The notes beneath the pieces were generated by a model. It made no database searches. It had not been told where the DNA came from and worked only from the letters and a program-made list of their open reading frames with translations. From an uncultured Lachnospiraceae bacterium (GTDB lineage Bacteria; Bacillota; Clostridia; Lachnospirales; Lachnospiraceae), in contig CAJTOV010000001.1 of the NCBI GenBank assembly GCA_910577765.1, positions 45,520 through 109,519 on the forward strand: a stretch of DNA of 64,000 bases, in the 5' to 3' direction. A program made the position numbers and the translations under genes. Of the stretch, positions 53,088 through 62,346 are shown in pieces. Each line of letters opens with the position of its first letter. The stretch's first letter is position 1.

Positions 53088-54758
53088 ATGAAAACAGATA
53101 TTCAGATTGCCCAGGAGGCGAAACTGTGGCACATGAAGGATGTGGCGGCAGCTTACGGAATTGAAGAGGATGACCTGGAGCTGTACGGAAAGTACAAGAC
53201 CAAGCTGTCCGATGAACTGTGGCAGAAGGTGAAGGAACGGCCGGACGGGAAGCTGGTGCTGGTGACCGCCATCAATCCGACGCCTGCGGGAGAGGGCAAG
53301 ACCACCACCAGCATCGGCCTGGCAGATGCTTTAAGCCTTCTTGGGAAAAAGACCCTGCTGGCTCTCAGGGAGCCGTCCCTGGGGCCGTGCTTCGGCATCA
53401 AAGGCGGGGCAGCGGGAGGCGGTTATGCCCAGGTGGTGCCTATGGAGGATCTGAATCTGCACTTTACCGGGGATTTCCATGCCATTACCTCGGCCAACAA
53501 CCTGCTGGCAGCCCTTCTGGATAACCATATCCAGCAGGGAAATGCCCTCCAGATCGATCCCCGCCAGGTGCTGTGGAAACGGTGCCTGGACATGAATGAC
53601 CGGGTTCTGCGCAATGTGGTGGTGGGCCTTGGAGCCAAGGCCGACGGCATGGTCCGGGAGGATCATTTCGTCATCACCGTGGCCTCGGAGATCATGGCCA
53701 TTCTGTGTCTGGCAGAGGATATGAAGGATCTCAAGGAGCGGCTGGGACGGATCATCGTGGCCTACAGCTTTGCCGGGGAGCCGGTGACCGCAGCCCAGCT
53801 TGGGGCGGTAGGGTCCATGGCAGCCCTTTTAAAGGATGCCATCAAGCCCAACATGATCCAGACCTTAGAGCACACGGGAGCACTGGTCCACGGCGGTCCC
53901 TTTGCCAACATTGCCCACGGCTGCAACAGTGTCCGTGCCACACGGACGGCGCTGAAGCTGGCGGACATTGTGGTGACGGAGGCAGGCTTCGGGGCGGATC
54001 TTGGGGCCGAGAAGTTCCTGGATATCAAGTGCCGGATGGCAGGGCTGAAACCGGACGCAGTGGTGCTGGTGGCCACGGTCCGCGCCTTAAAGTACAATGG
54101 AGGCGTGGCAAAAGCAGACTTAGGCCAGGAGAATCTGGAGGCCTTAAAGAAGGGCATTGTCAACCTGGAAAAGCACATTGAGAATATCCAGAAGTTCGGG
54201 GTACCGGTGGTGGTGACTTTAAATTCTTTCACCAGCGACACCCAGGCAGAGTATGAATTTATCCGCAGCTTCTGTGAAGAGCGGGGATGTGAGTTCGCCT
54301 TGTCAGAGGTCTGGGCCCGGGGCGGAGAAGGCGGAGAAGCCCTGGCCAGGAAGGTCCTTGACACCCTGGAGAATAAGGAGAGCCATTACCATCCCATCTA
54401 TCCCGATGAGATGGGGCTTGCAGACAAGGTTGGCACCATTGCCAGGGAAATCTACGGTGCGGACGGGGTGGCCTTTGCACCGGCGGCGGAGAAGGCCCTG
54501 GCCAGGATCGAGGCCATGGGCTTTGGGAACCTGCCGGTATGTATGGCCAAGACCCAGTATTCCCTGTCCGACGACCAGACAAAGCTGGGCCGTCCCCAGG
54601 GCTTTACGGTCAGTGTCCGGGATGTGTATGTGTCTGCGGGAGCCGGATTCGTGGTTGCCTTAACCGGCGCCATTATGACCATGCCGGGACTTCCCAAAAA
54701 GCCTGCGGCAGAGAGTATTGACGTCAATGAGGACGGGATGATCACCGGACTCTTTTAG
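53088..54758 (+). CDS. fhs: Formate-tetrahydrofolate ligase
   Basis: A 556-residue ATP-dependent enzyme that joins formate to tetrahydrofolate, the entry of one-carbon units into the folate pool and the methyl branch of acetogenesis. The P-loop is TPAGEGKTTTSIGLADAL; LREPSLGPCFGIKGGAAGGGYAQVVPMEDLNLHFTGD is the family signature region, cited here as residues about 94-130. Length is normal. The start follows AAGGAGGAG. Not accompanied by folD or acs genes. Confidence 0.97.
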   Translation: MKTDIQIAQEAKLWHMKDVAAAYGIEEDDLELYGKYKTKLSDELWQKVKERPDGKLVLVTAINPTPAGEGKTTTSIGLADALSLLGKKTLLALREPSLGPCFGIKGGAAGGGYAQVVPMEDLNLHFTGDFHAITSANNLLAALLDNHIQQGNALQIDPRQVLWKRCLDMNDRVLRNVVVGLGAKADGMVREDHFVITVASEIMAILCLAEDMKDLKERLGRIIVAYSFAGEPVTAAQLGAVGSMAALLKDAIKPNMIQTLEHTGALVHGGPFANIAHGCNSVRATRTALKLADIVVTEAGFGADLGAEKFLDIKCRMAGLKPDAVVLVATVRALKYNGGVAKADLGQENLEALKKGIVNLEKHIENIQKFGVPVVVTLNSFTSDTQAEYEFIRSFCEERGCEFALSEVWARGGEGGEALARKVLDTLENKESHYHPIYPDEMGLADKVGTIAREIYGADGVAFAPAAEKALARIEAMGFGNLPVCMAKTQYSLSDDQTKLGRPQGFTVSVRDVYVSAGAGFVVALTGAIMTMPGLPKKPAAESIDVNEDGMITGLF

Positions 54759-54821
54759 GGCAGTGGCCAGCGGCCGTAACCGGCTGCAGCTGCGGCATTT
54801 GCCAGAAAGGAAAACGCTCCT

Positions 54822-56390
54822 ATGTTAAAGGATTGGCTGGAGGGGCTTTCCTGCACGCTGGTGCAGGGAAGCCTGGAAGTGGAAGCAGAGGAAGTTCTGT
54901 ATGATTCGAGAAAGGCAGCTCCCGGGGCGGTGTTTGTGTGCATGGCAGGGTCCCGTGTGGACTCCCATAAGTTCATCCCCCAGGTGCTGAAGGCCGGGGT
55001 TAAGGTGCTGGTGGTGGAGCATCCGGTGGAGGTGCCGGAGGATGTGACGGTCCTGCTTACGGACAACGGAAGGCGGGCCCTGGCCCTGCTTTCCGCGGCC
55101 AGGTTCGGACATCCGTCCAGGAAGCTGACCATGATCGGCGTCACGGGAACCAAGGGAAAGACCACCACCACCCACATGATCCGCACCGTTCTGGAGACCG
55201 CAGGAAAGAAGACGGGAATGATCGGTACCAACGGGGTGTTTATCGGCCAGGACCGTTATCCTACCATGAACACCACACCGGAATCCTATGATCTTCACAG
55301 GTATTTTGCCAGAATGGTGGAAGAGGGCTGTGAGTGCTGTGTCATGGAGGTGTCCTCCCAGGCCTTTAAGATGCACCGCGTGGACGGAATCGTGTATGAT
55401 TATGCACTGTTCACCAACATTTCCCCGGACCATATCGGGCCGGATGAGCATGAAAGCTTTGAGGAATATCTGTACTGCAAGACCCGGATCTTCACCCAGT
55501 GCCGCTTTGGCCTGGTCAATGTGGACGATGCCCATATGGAAGAGATTACCAGGGAAATCCCCTGCCGGTGGGAGGGCTTCGGCCTGGAACGTCCGGCAGA
55601 CTGGCAGGCGGAGGAGATCCGCTATGTGTCGGAGCCGGACTTTGTGGGGATTGAATTTACGGTGAAGAACACGGAAGCCGGCAGTCCGGGGGAGACAGGG
55701 CAGGTGCCTGGACCGGGCAGGGGGCAGGGGGCAGAGCCGCTTTCCCGGAGCAGCCCGGAGAGGGACATCCGGATTCCTGTCCGGGTCAGCGTGGCAGGCC
55801 GGTTCAATGTGTACAATGCCCTGGCTGCGGCTGTGGTGTGCCTGAAAGCCGGAGTCCCGGAAAGCAGGGTGCAGCATGCCCTGGAGCACATCCGGATCAA
55901 TGGCCGGATGGAGGTGGTCCACACCTCGGAAACCTGCTGCGTCATTGTGGATTATGCCCACAATGCGGTCAGCCTGGAAAGCCTTCTTAAGACCCTGCGG
56001 GAGTATCACCCCAGGCGGCTGGTGTGTGTCTTCGGCTGCGGCGGCAACCGGTCCAAGGACCGGCGCTACTCCATGGGGGAGATTGCCGGGAAGCTGGCGG
56101 ATCTTTCCATCATTACGGCGGACAATTCCCGGTTTGAGAAGGTGGAGGACATTATTGCCGACATCCGGGGCAGCATGGAAAAGACCGGCGGGGCCTTTAT
56201 AGAGATCCCGGACCGGCGGGAGGCCATTGCCTACAGCATTACCCACGCCCAGCCCGGCGACATGGTGGCTGTGGTGGGAAAAGGCCATGAGGATTACCAG
56301 GAGATTGAAGGGGTCCGCTATCCCTTCCTGGACCGTCAGGTGGTGGAGGACGTGGTGGCTTCCATGGCAGCCAGTACATCGTTGCATTAA
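54822..56390 (+). CDS. murE: MurE-type UDP-N-acetylmuramyl-tripeptide synthetase
   Basis: A 522-residue Mur ligase that adds the third amino acid to the peptidoglycan stem. It has an N-terminal UDP-binding domain (about 1-100), an ATP-binding central domain with TGTKGKTTTTHMI and MNTTPES, and a C-terminal domain with YAHN. The substrate-selecting motif, DNPR in meso-diaminopimelate enzymes, is DNSR here. A 35-residue Gly/Pro-rich insert lies at about 285-320. The last residues and stop come from the 167-bp repeat (ASTSLH), so the native end was replaced. It may be a second MurE-like paralogue. Confidence 0.87.
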   Translation: MLKDWLEGLSCTLVQGSLEVEAEEVLYDSRKAAPGAVFVCMAGSRVDSHKFIPQVLKAGVKVLVVEHPVEVPEDVTVLLTDNGRRALALLSAARFGHPSRKLTMIGVTGTKGKTTTTHMIRTVLETAGKKTGMIGTNGVFIGQDRYPTMNTTPESYDLHRYFARMVEEGCECCVMEVSSQAFKMHRVDGIVYDYALFTNISPDHIGPDEHESFEEYLYCKTRIFTQCRFGLVNVDDAHMEEITREIPCRWEGFGLERPADWQAEEIRYVSEPDFVGIEFTVKNTEAGSPGETGQVPGPGRGQGAEPLSRSSPERDIRIPVRVSVAGRFNVYNALAAAVVCLKAGVPESRVQHALEHIRINGRMEVVHTSETCCVIVDYAHNAVSLESLLKTLREYHPRRLVCVFGCGGNRSKDRRYSMGEIAGKLADLSIITADNSRFEKVEDIIADIRGSMEKTGGAFIEIPDRREAIAYSITHAQPGDMVAVVGKGHEDYQEIEGVRYPFLDRQVVEDVVASMAASTSLH

Positions 56391-56537
56391 TCTCGAAGTA
56401 AATAGTGCTTGATATTCGTGTCAGCTGTGCGTCTGCGAAGCGACGGCGTAGTGGGGCCTACGGCTAGCTTCGCAGGCGTGCAGATGGCGCGGATAGCGAG
56501 TGCTAGTTACTCGGGAATTAGTGCAACGATGTACTAG
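56371..56537 (+). repeat. 167-bp palindromic element, copy B
   Basis: Same length and structure as the copy at 46894-47060, with only a handful of differences, all C-to-T or T-to-C in the left arm. It overlaps the last seven codons of murE and abuts a recombinase fragment that begins right after its right end. It therefore marks the junction of core DNA with the accessory block. Confidence 0.9.
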
Positions 56538-56540
56538 AGG

Positions 56541-57159
56541 TCATAAGTGTGATTACAAAAAACAGGTGCATGAAGAAATGCTGGATGCTTCTGTTGCAGA
56601 GGTGATTAGTAAACTGGTTAGCAATCCTAAATTTTCGGATTTAATCCGCAACAAAATAAATATGGAAGTAGATACTAGTGCATTAGATCAGGAAATAGAA
56701 AATCATAAAATATAATTAAGAAAGCTATATCATAATAAAGATACTATTTTATCAGATATGGATTCTCTTGATTATGAGGATAAGCATTATCAGCGAAGAA
56801 AAACAGATTTAGAGAACCATTTGTACAAGACTTATGATAAAATAGATGAAGCAGAGGAATTGCTGGTATCTGCAAAGGCTAAGAAACGCTCTCTGCTGGC
56901 AGATAAGATTACAGGTGATAACATTTACAAGGCACTCATTTTCTTTGATAAATTGTATGCTCAAATGAACGAAGCTGAGAAACGGGAGTTCTTGTCGCAG
57001 TTAGTGGATAATGTGCAGATTTACGAAGAACGCAAAGAGAATGGTCAGTGGCTGAAATCCATAGAATTTAAGTTGCCGATTATAGAAAAAGAGTTTGCAT
57101 TAAGTTTGGACAATGATACACAAAATGAGACGGTCTGCTCACTGAGGCTTGAAAAATAA
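56541..57159 (+). pseudogene. 3' fragment of a large serine recombinase
   Basis: The frame reads HKCDYKKQVHEEMLDASVAEV at its start, then a coiled coil with YEDKHYQRRKTDLENHLYKTYDKIDEAEELL and ends near LPIIEKEFALS. This is the C-terminal zinc-ribbon/coiled-coil part of a transposon-type large serine recombinase. The catalytic and core DNA-binding domains are gone, cut at the 167-bp element. A TAA at 56713-56715 also interrupts the remaining frame. No function is expected. Confidence 0.8.
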
Positions 57160-57180
57160 GGAATTACAAGGAATCCGGGT

Positions 57181-57450
57181 ATGCAGAAGTGGGTAGTTTG
57201 CCACCCATCTGCCACCCAAATTCTAAAGAAGGAGTACCGGGAAATCCTGAATAAGGCGAAGGAGGAATACGAATACATTCCGGCCAGCGATTATTATAAA
57301 GATGGATATAACCTGTATCTGCGCAAGGCAGTGTCATTCCGAAGCTTCGAGAGGATCGGGCATTTGTGCGAATGCATGAGCATGCTGGTTATGATGCACC
57401 AGGAAGAGAGAGCAAACCTGTTTGCCCAGGTATCCCAGGTCTTTGGATAA
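57181..57450 (+). CDS. Small hypothetical protein
   Basis: An 89-residue, mostly helical, charged ORF (EYEYIPASDYYKDGYNLYLRK, cited as residues about 29-49, then a Met-rich amphipathic helix). No family is recognised. The ATG at 57181 has no clear ribosome site, while an AAGGAG occurs later at 57228 without a start codon after it. It may be a fragment in the recombinase graveyard. Confidence 0.4.
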   Translation: MQKWVVCHPSATQILKKEYREILNKAKEEYEYIPASDYYKDGYNLYLRKAVSFRSFERIGHLCECMSMLVMMHQEERANLFAQVSQVFG

Positions 57451-57672
57451 AGAATGCCGATGGTTTCTACTGCAATCCAGTACATACCATCGGCTAATTT
57501 GAGTCAAGCTGACCAGTGAACAGTAACATGATGTCAGCATGTCAGAAAAAATAATCGAACCATGTGTTGCAGACAGAAAATCTGCAGGATATAATAATCG
57601 TGCAAAAAATGTCCAAACTCAGTTCAAGAAGGGAAACAACCTTCTTGAACTGAGATACATAAGGTTGATGAG
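57451..57672. repeat. Spacer with two inverted repeats
   Basis: GCCGATGGT/ACCATCGGC (57456-57494) and a perfect 15-bp pair CTCAGTTCAAGAAGG/CCTTCTTGAACTGAG with a 7-nt loop (57618-57654). The second could end transcription on the minus strand, where a TTTTTT-containing stretch follows, or act as an operator for the RhuM remnant. GTGAACAGTAACA at 57515 is repeated near 58750. Confidence 0.5.
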
Positions 57673-58237
57673 GTGAACAATATGAACGGTAGCGATGCGC
57701 CAAACAAAAAGTCAGATATAATTATTTATACAACAGAAGATGGATTGGCAAAAATCGAAACCACCTTTGATGGTGATACGGTATGGCTGTCAATGGATAG
57801 ATGGGCGAACTGTTTCAGCGGGATAAATCCACGATTTCAAGGCATATCAAGAATATTTTTTCGGAAGATGAACTTGTGCGCCATTCAGTTGTTGCAAATT
57901 TTGCAACAACTGCGGCGGACATGCTTTTTTCCCTTCAGGTCATGCAGGACTTCGGCGTCAATCTGGTGTGCGTGGAGGATGGCATTGATTCTTCCAAAGA
58001 CGCAGGCAAATTGATGATTTCTGTCCTGTCTGCTGTGGCGGAGATTGAACAGGAAAATATTCGTTTCCAAACGATGGAAGGCCGTATCCAGAACGCAAGA
58101 GAAGGTCGCAGGAACGGTGGCTTTGCTCCCTATGGGTATCAGTTGCTGGATGGGAAACTGATTATCAACGAGGAAGAAGCTGAGGCAATCCGCATCATCT
58201 ATGACCAATATGTCCATACCGACATTGGCGCAAATGG
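57673..58237 (+). pseudogene. Chimeric remnant: RhuM-type N-terminus joined to a serine-recombinase fragment
   Basis: 57673-57800 encodes a RhuM-like start (KSDIIIYTTEDGLAKIETTF). A one-base frameshift near 57795 moves the frame, which continues as MGELFQRDKSTISRHIKNIF and VVANFATTA, the RhuM helix-turn-helix. From about 57922 the same frame becomes the middle of a serine recombinase (VCVEDGIDSSKDAGKLMIS, then APYGYQLLDGKL). The fusion is in frame by accident of deletion. No intact function is likely. Confidence 0.75.
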
Positions 58238-58566
58238 CAGAGGATGGACTCACAAAAGTAGAATGCCGGTTTGTAGACGAGACAGTTTGGCTGACACAGT
58301 AACAGATGGCGGAGATGTTCCATACATCCAGAAGCAACATGGTGGAGCAGATTGGCCATATCTATGAAGAAGACGAATTGGATGTGTCTTCAACCTGTCG
58401 GGAATTCCGACAGGTTCGAATGGAGGGCAACCGGCAGGTAACAAGGGAACTGCCCTTCTATAATCTGGATATGATTAATTCACTTGGTTATAGAGTGAAA
58501 TCCTTCACAGCGCAAACACCTCCTCACTTACCAGATATTTTCAATACTGATGGAGCAGTCCTTTAA
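58238..58566 (+). pseudogene. Second RhuM-family fragment
   Basis: Reads EDGLTKVECRFVDETVWLTQ, then a TAA at 58300-58302 where the family has Gln, then QMAEMFHTSRSNMVEQIGHIY and YNLDMINSLGYRVKS. It is a different RhuM paralogue from the one at 57673. After RVKS it runs into unrelated sequence and stops. Broken. Confidence 0.75.
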
Positions 58567-58700
58567 ATGAACAAAATCAGTATGAAGGTAGGGATTGATG
58601 GAATCCGGGGCAGTATGCCCAAGTGTTTTTGAGATTACAGGTATCTGTATACCCTTCTCAAGCATGGATGTTGCCGCATGTATTTTACTAAGGCTTTTCC
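58528..58700 (-). pseudogene. C-terminal fragment of a tyrosine recombinase
   Basis: On the minus strand the translation contains HAATSMLEKGIQIPVISKTL, then GHT and a degenerate PYLHTDFVHLKDCS. This is the end of a tyrosine recombinase catalytic domain with the nucleophile region visible. The rest of the gene is missing. Confidence 0.65.
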
Positions 58701-58788
58701 CATCATTCAAAAAGAATTCCTGTATATGCGGTTCACGGATATCGCTTAGTGAACAGTAACAAAAAGAGAAGTAAATTCCTGTGAACAT

Positions 58789-58892
58789 GAAGATTAATCT
58801 TGTATTTTTTCCGCTGTTATGATAGAAATATCGGTAGAGGCAGCCTGATTATGAAGACAAAGGGAGCACTATGAAGGTTAGCCACAAAAATT
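58789..58892. other. Spacer upstream of the RT/ATPase cluster
   Basis: An AT-rich stretch with no gene. A TATGAT-like hexamer near 58815 could be a -10, but no -35 fits at a normal distance. Confidence 0.35.
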
Positions 58893-58988
58893 ATGGAAGA
58901 TATTATTAGACAAGGATATGAAGAAGGACTTACAATCGGCAGCTGGCAGAGCTTTGCAAACGGGAAAGGAGGCGTTTCATGTCTCTGA
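58893..58988 (+). CDS. Possible 31-residue leader or remnant ORF
   Basis: ATG at 58893 reads MEDIIRQGYEEGLTIGSWQS and ends with a TGA overlapping the start of the ATPase gene by 10 nt. The overlap would permit translational coupling. It might also be the end of a lost upstream gene. No ribosome site was recognised. Confidence 0.3.
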   Translation: MEDIIRQGYEEGLTIGSWQSFANGKGGVSCL

Positions 58989-60985
58989 TTAATATTTCCA
59001 TCAAAAATTATAAGTCCGTAGGCAGCTGTGTATTCCGGTTTAATGGTGTTACTGCCCTTTTGGGAGAAAATGGGACGGGGAAAAGCAACATTCTTTCTGC
59101 TGTAAGATATTTTTATGATAATTTAGTTTACCGGTCAGAGTCAGACGACATTTTTGATCATAATAACCGGCTGAATAATCGGGTAGAGATTGCATTAACT
59201 TATGATTTGGGGCGTCTGAAACGATATGCCCGCGCAAATCTCAGGGATGAAGAGACCAGGTATTCCAGCTATTATGAAAAAATCATTGGAATATCATCAG
59301 AAGATATTGTGACTGTGCGGCTGGTGAAGATTCGGGATATGCCAATCCGTTGGAGCCATGACGCGAACACGAGAAAGTTAATAGCAGGCCTTTTCCCTAT
59401 TTATTTTTTAGATGCAAGGCAAATAAATCTGGTAAATTGGGATATACTTTGGAAGCACATCGGCGATTTGATGAAACTGGAAAATACTGTGGGAAAAGAG
59501 CTTCGGGAGAAGCTGAAGGATTCTATCAAAGACGCGGGCAGTGAATTAAAGGCTCGCCTGGGGCGGATAGAGGATGGTTTTGAAAAGCAGAATGTTAAGA
59601 TTGCTCAGTATTCCAAGAATGAGTTTGCAGCGATTTTATCAAAGATATATTTTTCAGGGGAACAATATCAGTTTGACGAAGGCCAGTTATCGGAGTTTTC
59701 CAACGGAACTAACACGTTTAATTTTACACGGCTGTTTATTTATATTTTAAGACTGATTGCAGAAACAAAGATGAAAGAACCTATAGTCATCCTTGATGAA
59801 CCGGAGCTTTCTTTACATAATAATATGATAGATAACCTGGCGGAGATATTTTATCAATGCAGGTATTATGTTGGTTTTTTAATCGCAACTCATTCGGCAC
59901 GGCTGATCCGGAATATTTTGACCCAGGATAGTGGTGACAACCAGCTATATCAGATATACCGCAAGGGAGAGGAAACCATGCTTTCCCGTTTCCAGATGTT
60001 CCGCCAGAACACAGAGATGCGGGAACGATATTTTATTACAGATCAACATGCCAGTGTGTATTTTGCGAAAGCTCTTTTTCTGGTAGAAGGAGAGACGGAA
60101 TTGGAAGTATTTCAAAACCGTTTCTTAAGAGCGGTTTTTCCGAGGATGGGACAAGTGGAGATCATCAAAGGAATGAGCGATGATGTGGTATATCGTATTG
60201 TTTCTCCCAAAGACAGGGGGTGTCATATCCCGGCAACTATTCTTTTAGATCTGGACAAGGTTTATACTTACCCGGAAAAGCTAAAGAAAAAATATTTTAA
60301 TATGTGTAATACCGGAGAGAATTATTACTTTTTTAAAAGGAAGGATACACCCTTTTCCTCCAGGGCCTGTTTGGCGGCCAGAAGAAATCGCATATACCGG
60401 ATGGCGGCGAAATGTAAATTTCATTATATAAAGCCCTTTTATCTGGCGGCAGATGAAAACTACAGAGAATTTGTTGGTTTGATTCAGGATTATTTTAAGG
60501 AATACGGGATATTTACCGCCACAACAACCATTGAAGGAATGCTGGTAACGGAGGAAAATTTAACCATGTTTTTGACCTTTTTAAAAGAAAATTTTCCGGT
60601 GCAATATGGAAATATCTATCCATTTGACAGAACGCTTTTCACAATGGATGATGAACTCACATTTATCCGCCTTCTTCTTGGAGGAGAATGTGACTATGGA
60701 ATGGGGTATAAATGGCTTAAGAGGCATGAACCGGCCTTGGGTCCAAGGATTCAAATACTACTGGAAAAAAATAAGATTTCGAAGACTTCCTGGGCTGCCG
60801 GCTGGCTGCGGTTTTATTTTTGTCGTAAAGCGGGACTGAAAAAATTTGGGACAGAAGAACTGGGAAGTTTTTTAAGGGTAATTGAAAAAGCGGACAAGCG
60901 AGAAAGTATAAAAAAAGATTTTGAGCAGGATTTCCCGGAATTGGGTGATTTGATGAATATGGTTTGCCAGATGGTTCCAGGATAA
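58979..60985 (+). CDS. AAA ATPase with C-terminal TOPRIM domain (OLD-like, retron-associated type)
   Basis: A 668-residue protein. The ABC-type ATPase half has Walker A LLGENGTGKSN at about residue 29, a signature-like EFSNGTNTF, and Walker B PIVILDEPELSLH at about 266 followed by FLIATHSARLI. The second half (about 365-500) has TOPRIM features: LFLVEGETELEVF supplying the glutamate and ILLDLDKVY the DxD. OLD-like proteins are ATP-regulated nucleases in anti-phage systems, including one class of retrons. It starts behind AAAGGAGG and is followed by a structured spacer and a reverse transcriptase. Confidence 0.88.
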   Translation: MSLINISIKNYKSVGSCVFRFNGVTALLGENGTGKSNILSAVRYFYDNLVYRSESDDIFDHNNRLNNRVEIALTYDLGRLKRYARANLRDEETRYSSYYEKIIGISSEDIVTVRLVKIRDMPIRWSHDANTRKLIAGLFPIYFLDARQINLVNWDILWKHIGDLMKLENTVGKELREKLKDSIKDAGSELKARLGRIEDGFEKQNVKIAQYSKNEFAAILSKIYFSGEQYQFDEGQLSEFSNGTNTFNFTRLFIYILRLIAETKMKEPIVILDEPELSLHNNMIDNLAEIFYQCRYYVGFLIATHSARLIRNILTQDSGDNQLYQIYRKGEETMLSRFQMFRQNTEMRERYFITDQHASVYFAKALFLVEGETELEVFQNRFLRAVFPRMGQVEIIKGMSDDVVYRIVSPKDRGCHIPATILLDLDKVYTYPEKLKKKYFNMCNTGENYYFFKRKDTPFSSRACLAARRNRIYRMAAKCKFHYIKPFYLAADENYREFVGLIQDYFKEYGIFTATTTIEGMLVTEENLTMFLTFLKENFPVQYGNIYPFDRTLFTMDDELTFIRLLLGGECDYGMGYKWLKRHEPALGPRIQILLEKNKISKTSWAAGWLRFYFCRKAGLKKFGTEELGSFLRVIEKADKRESIKKDFEQDFPELGDLMNMVCQMVPG

Positions 60986-61019
60986 GAGAAACTGATAGGG
61001 CAGCACACAAGAGAATAAA

Positions 61020-61186
61020 GGCGGGCAGCAATTTGCTCTCGATACTAGCGTAGAGGCAAGCCCTGAGGGAGCGACAGTTCCATAAACCAGGGCGAAAAAG
61101 TTACTTTATGACTGGGGAACATACTCAGCGGAAGGTTATGCTTTCAATTATTAAACGCCATACGAATTTTTAAGACAGTGCCCGCC
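61020..61186 (+). ncRNA. Candidate retron msr-msd RNA
   Basis: The gap between the ATPase and the RT is flanked by GGCGGGCA (61020-61027) and its exact complement TGCCCGCC (61179-61186), the geometry expected of the a1/a2 pairing of a retron RNA. Inside are a stem TTGC-TCT/AGAGGCAA (about 61032-61074) and a GCCCTG/CAGGGC stem (about 61079-61109). No other gene occupies the gap. The priming G and exact msd limits cannot be set by eye. Confidence 0.55.
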
Positions 61187-61204
61187 AGATGTGATGGAAG
61201 AAAA

Positions 61205-62302
61205 ATGAAAAAAATATACGGATGGAATTATTATTGTGAAAACATCCTAAGAAAAAATGAAATCTACATAGAGAATAGTCTGGAGAAAAAGGAAGAAAGT
61301 TATCTTGCTTTTGAGATAAAGGATCGGGGAAAGGTGAGAGAACTTCATCAGGTAGATAAGGAAAGCGGATTATATCAGCTTCAGAATAACCTGAATAAAA
61401 ATCTGCTTTCCAGAATTCCGTTGTCTAAGGCGGCGGTAGGTTTTGTAAAAGGGAAAAGCTATCAGGAATATTTGCGGCCACACTGTGGGAAGCGTTTTTA
61501 TTTGCGTCTGGATATTCGCCATTTTTTTGATAGTGTGACAGAAGAGCAGGTGGTAAAAAGCTTGGAAGAATTTGCCCAGGATGAAAAGATCCGCATAAAT
61601 ATCGGCCAAATCACCACTTTGGGCGGTTGTCTTCCCCAGGGAGCGGCCACTTCTCCGGCCATGTCAAACATTGTTTTTCGGCAGATCGACCAGCGGATTT
61701 TGAAATATTGTCAGACCATCAGAAAAGTAAAAGCGGAAAGAAATGTCAAGTATGATGATATTATCTATACACGATATGCGGATGATATGCTGTTTTCCAG
61801 CGATTATCTGGATTTTCGGAAAATGCTGTCCTTCTATAAAATGATCAAACACATTCTTCTGGAAAATGGTTTCCACCTAAACCATGACAAAACCTATATG
61901 ACGGAAGGAGAAATTTCTCTGTCGGGTTTTGTAGCGGGAGGGGACCAGCATGGCTGTGTGGTGCGGCCTTCCAGAAAGCGTATGAGCGAGATTAACCGGG
62001 TGCTGAATTATTTTGATAAAAGAGGGGCCATAGATGGTTCCCCTTATCAGGTAAATACGGAAAAGGTGAAGGACCTGCAGGTAGTTAACAAAGTAAACGC
62101 CCTGTTTTCTAAGGAACAATTTGTGCGGTTTAACAATAAAAAATCGGTAATTAACTATCTTTGCGGTTACCGTGCGTTTCTGATTACCTTTTTAAAGGGG
62201 GAACATGATCAGACTCCCCAGCTGAGGGCTTTGGAACGAAAGATAGGAAATCTGGAAAAGCTAATTGACCAGTGCCAGAAATGGTGGTTTGGATTTGAAT
62301 AG
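61205..62302 (+). CDS. Retron-type reverse transcriptase
   Basis: About 365 residues. RT motifs are in order: LRLDIRHFFDSV (first catalytic Asp), LPQGAATSPAMSNI, and YTRYADDMLFS with the paired aspartates. The NAxxH box of typical retrons is degenerate (YLRPH) and the VTG motif reads LSG, so it is divergent. There is no maturase or endonuclease domain, arguing against a group II intron. The ATG at 61205 follows GGAAGAA; an in-frame GTG at 61178 overlaps the putative a2 arm. Confidence 0.88.
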   Translation: MKKIYGWNYYCENILRKNEIYIENSLEKKEESYLAFEIKDRGKVRELHQVDKESGLYQLQNNLNKNLLSRIPLSKAAVGFVKGKSYQEYLRPHCGKRFYLRLDIRHFFDSVTEEQVVKSLEEFAQDEKIRINIGQITTLGGCLPQGAATSPAMSNIVFRQIDQRILKYCQTIRKVKAERNVKYDDIIYTRYADDMLFSSDYLDFRKMLSFYKMIKHILLENGFHLNHDKTYMTEGEISLSGFVAGGDQHGCVVRPSRKRMSEINRVLNYFDKRGAIDGSPYQVNTEKVKDLQVVNKVNALFSKEQFVRFNNKKSVINYLCGYRAFLITFLKGEHDQTPQLRALERKIGNLEKLIDQCQKWWFGFE

Positions 62303-62346
62303 AAATTTATAAAATTTTAAGCGCGTTTTTACGGAGGCTAATAGGG

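Noticed and set aside
54825..56387. 520-residue minus-strand frame over murE
   Set aside because: It is co-terminal with murE on the opposite strand, a classic codon-bias shadow.
61205..62302. Group II intron interpretation of the reverse transcriptase
   Set aside because: There is no maturase X or endonuclease domain after the RT core, and no domain V-type hairpin was recognised downstream.
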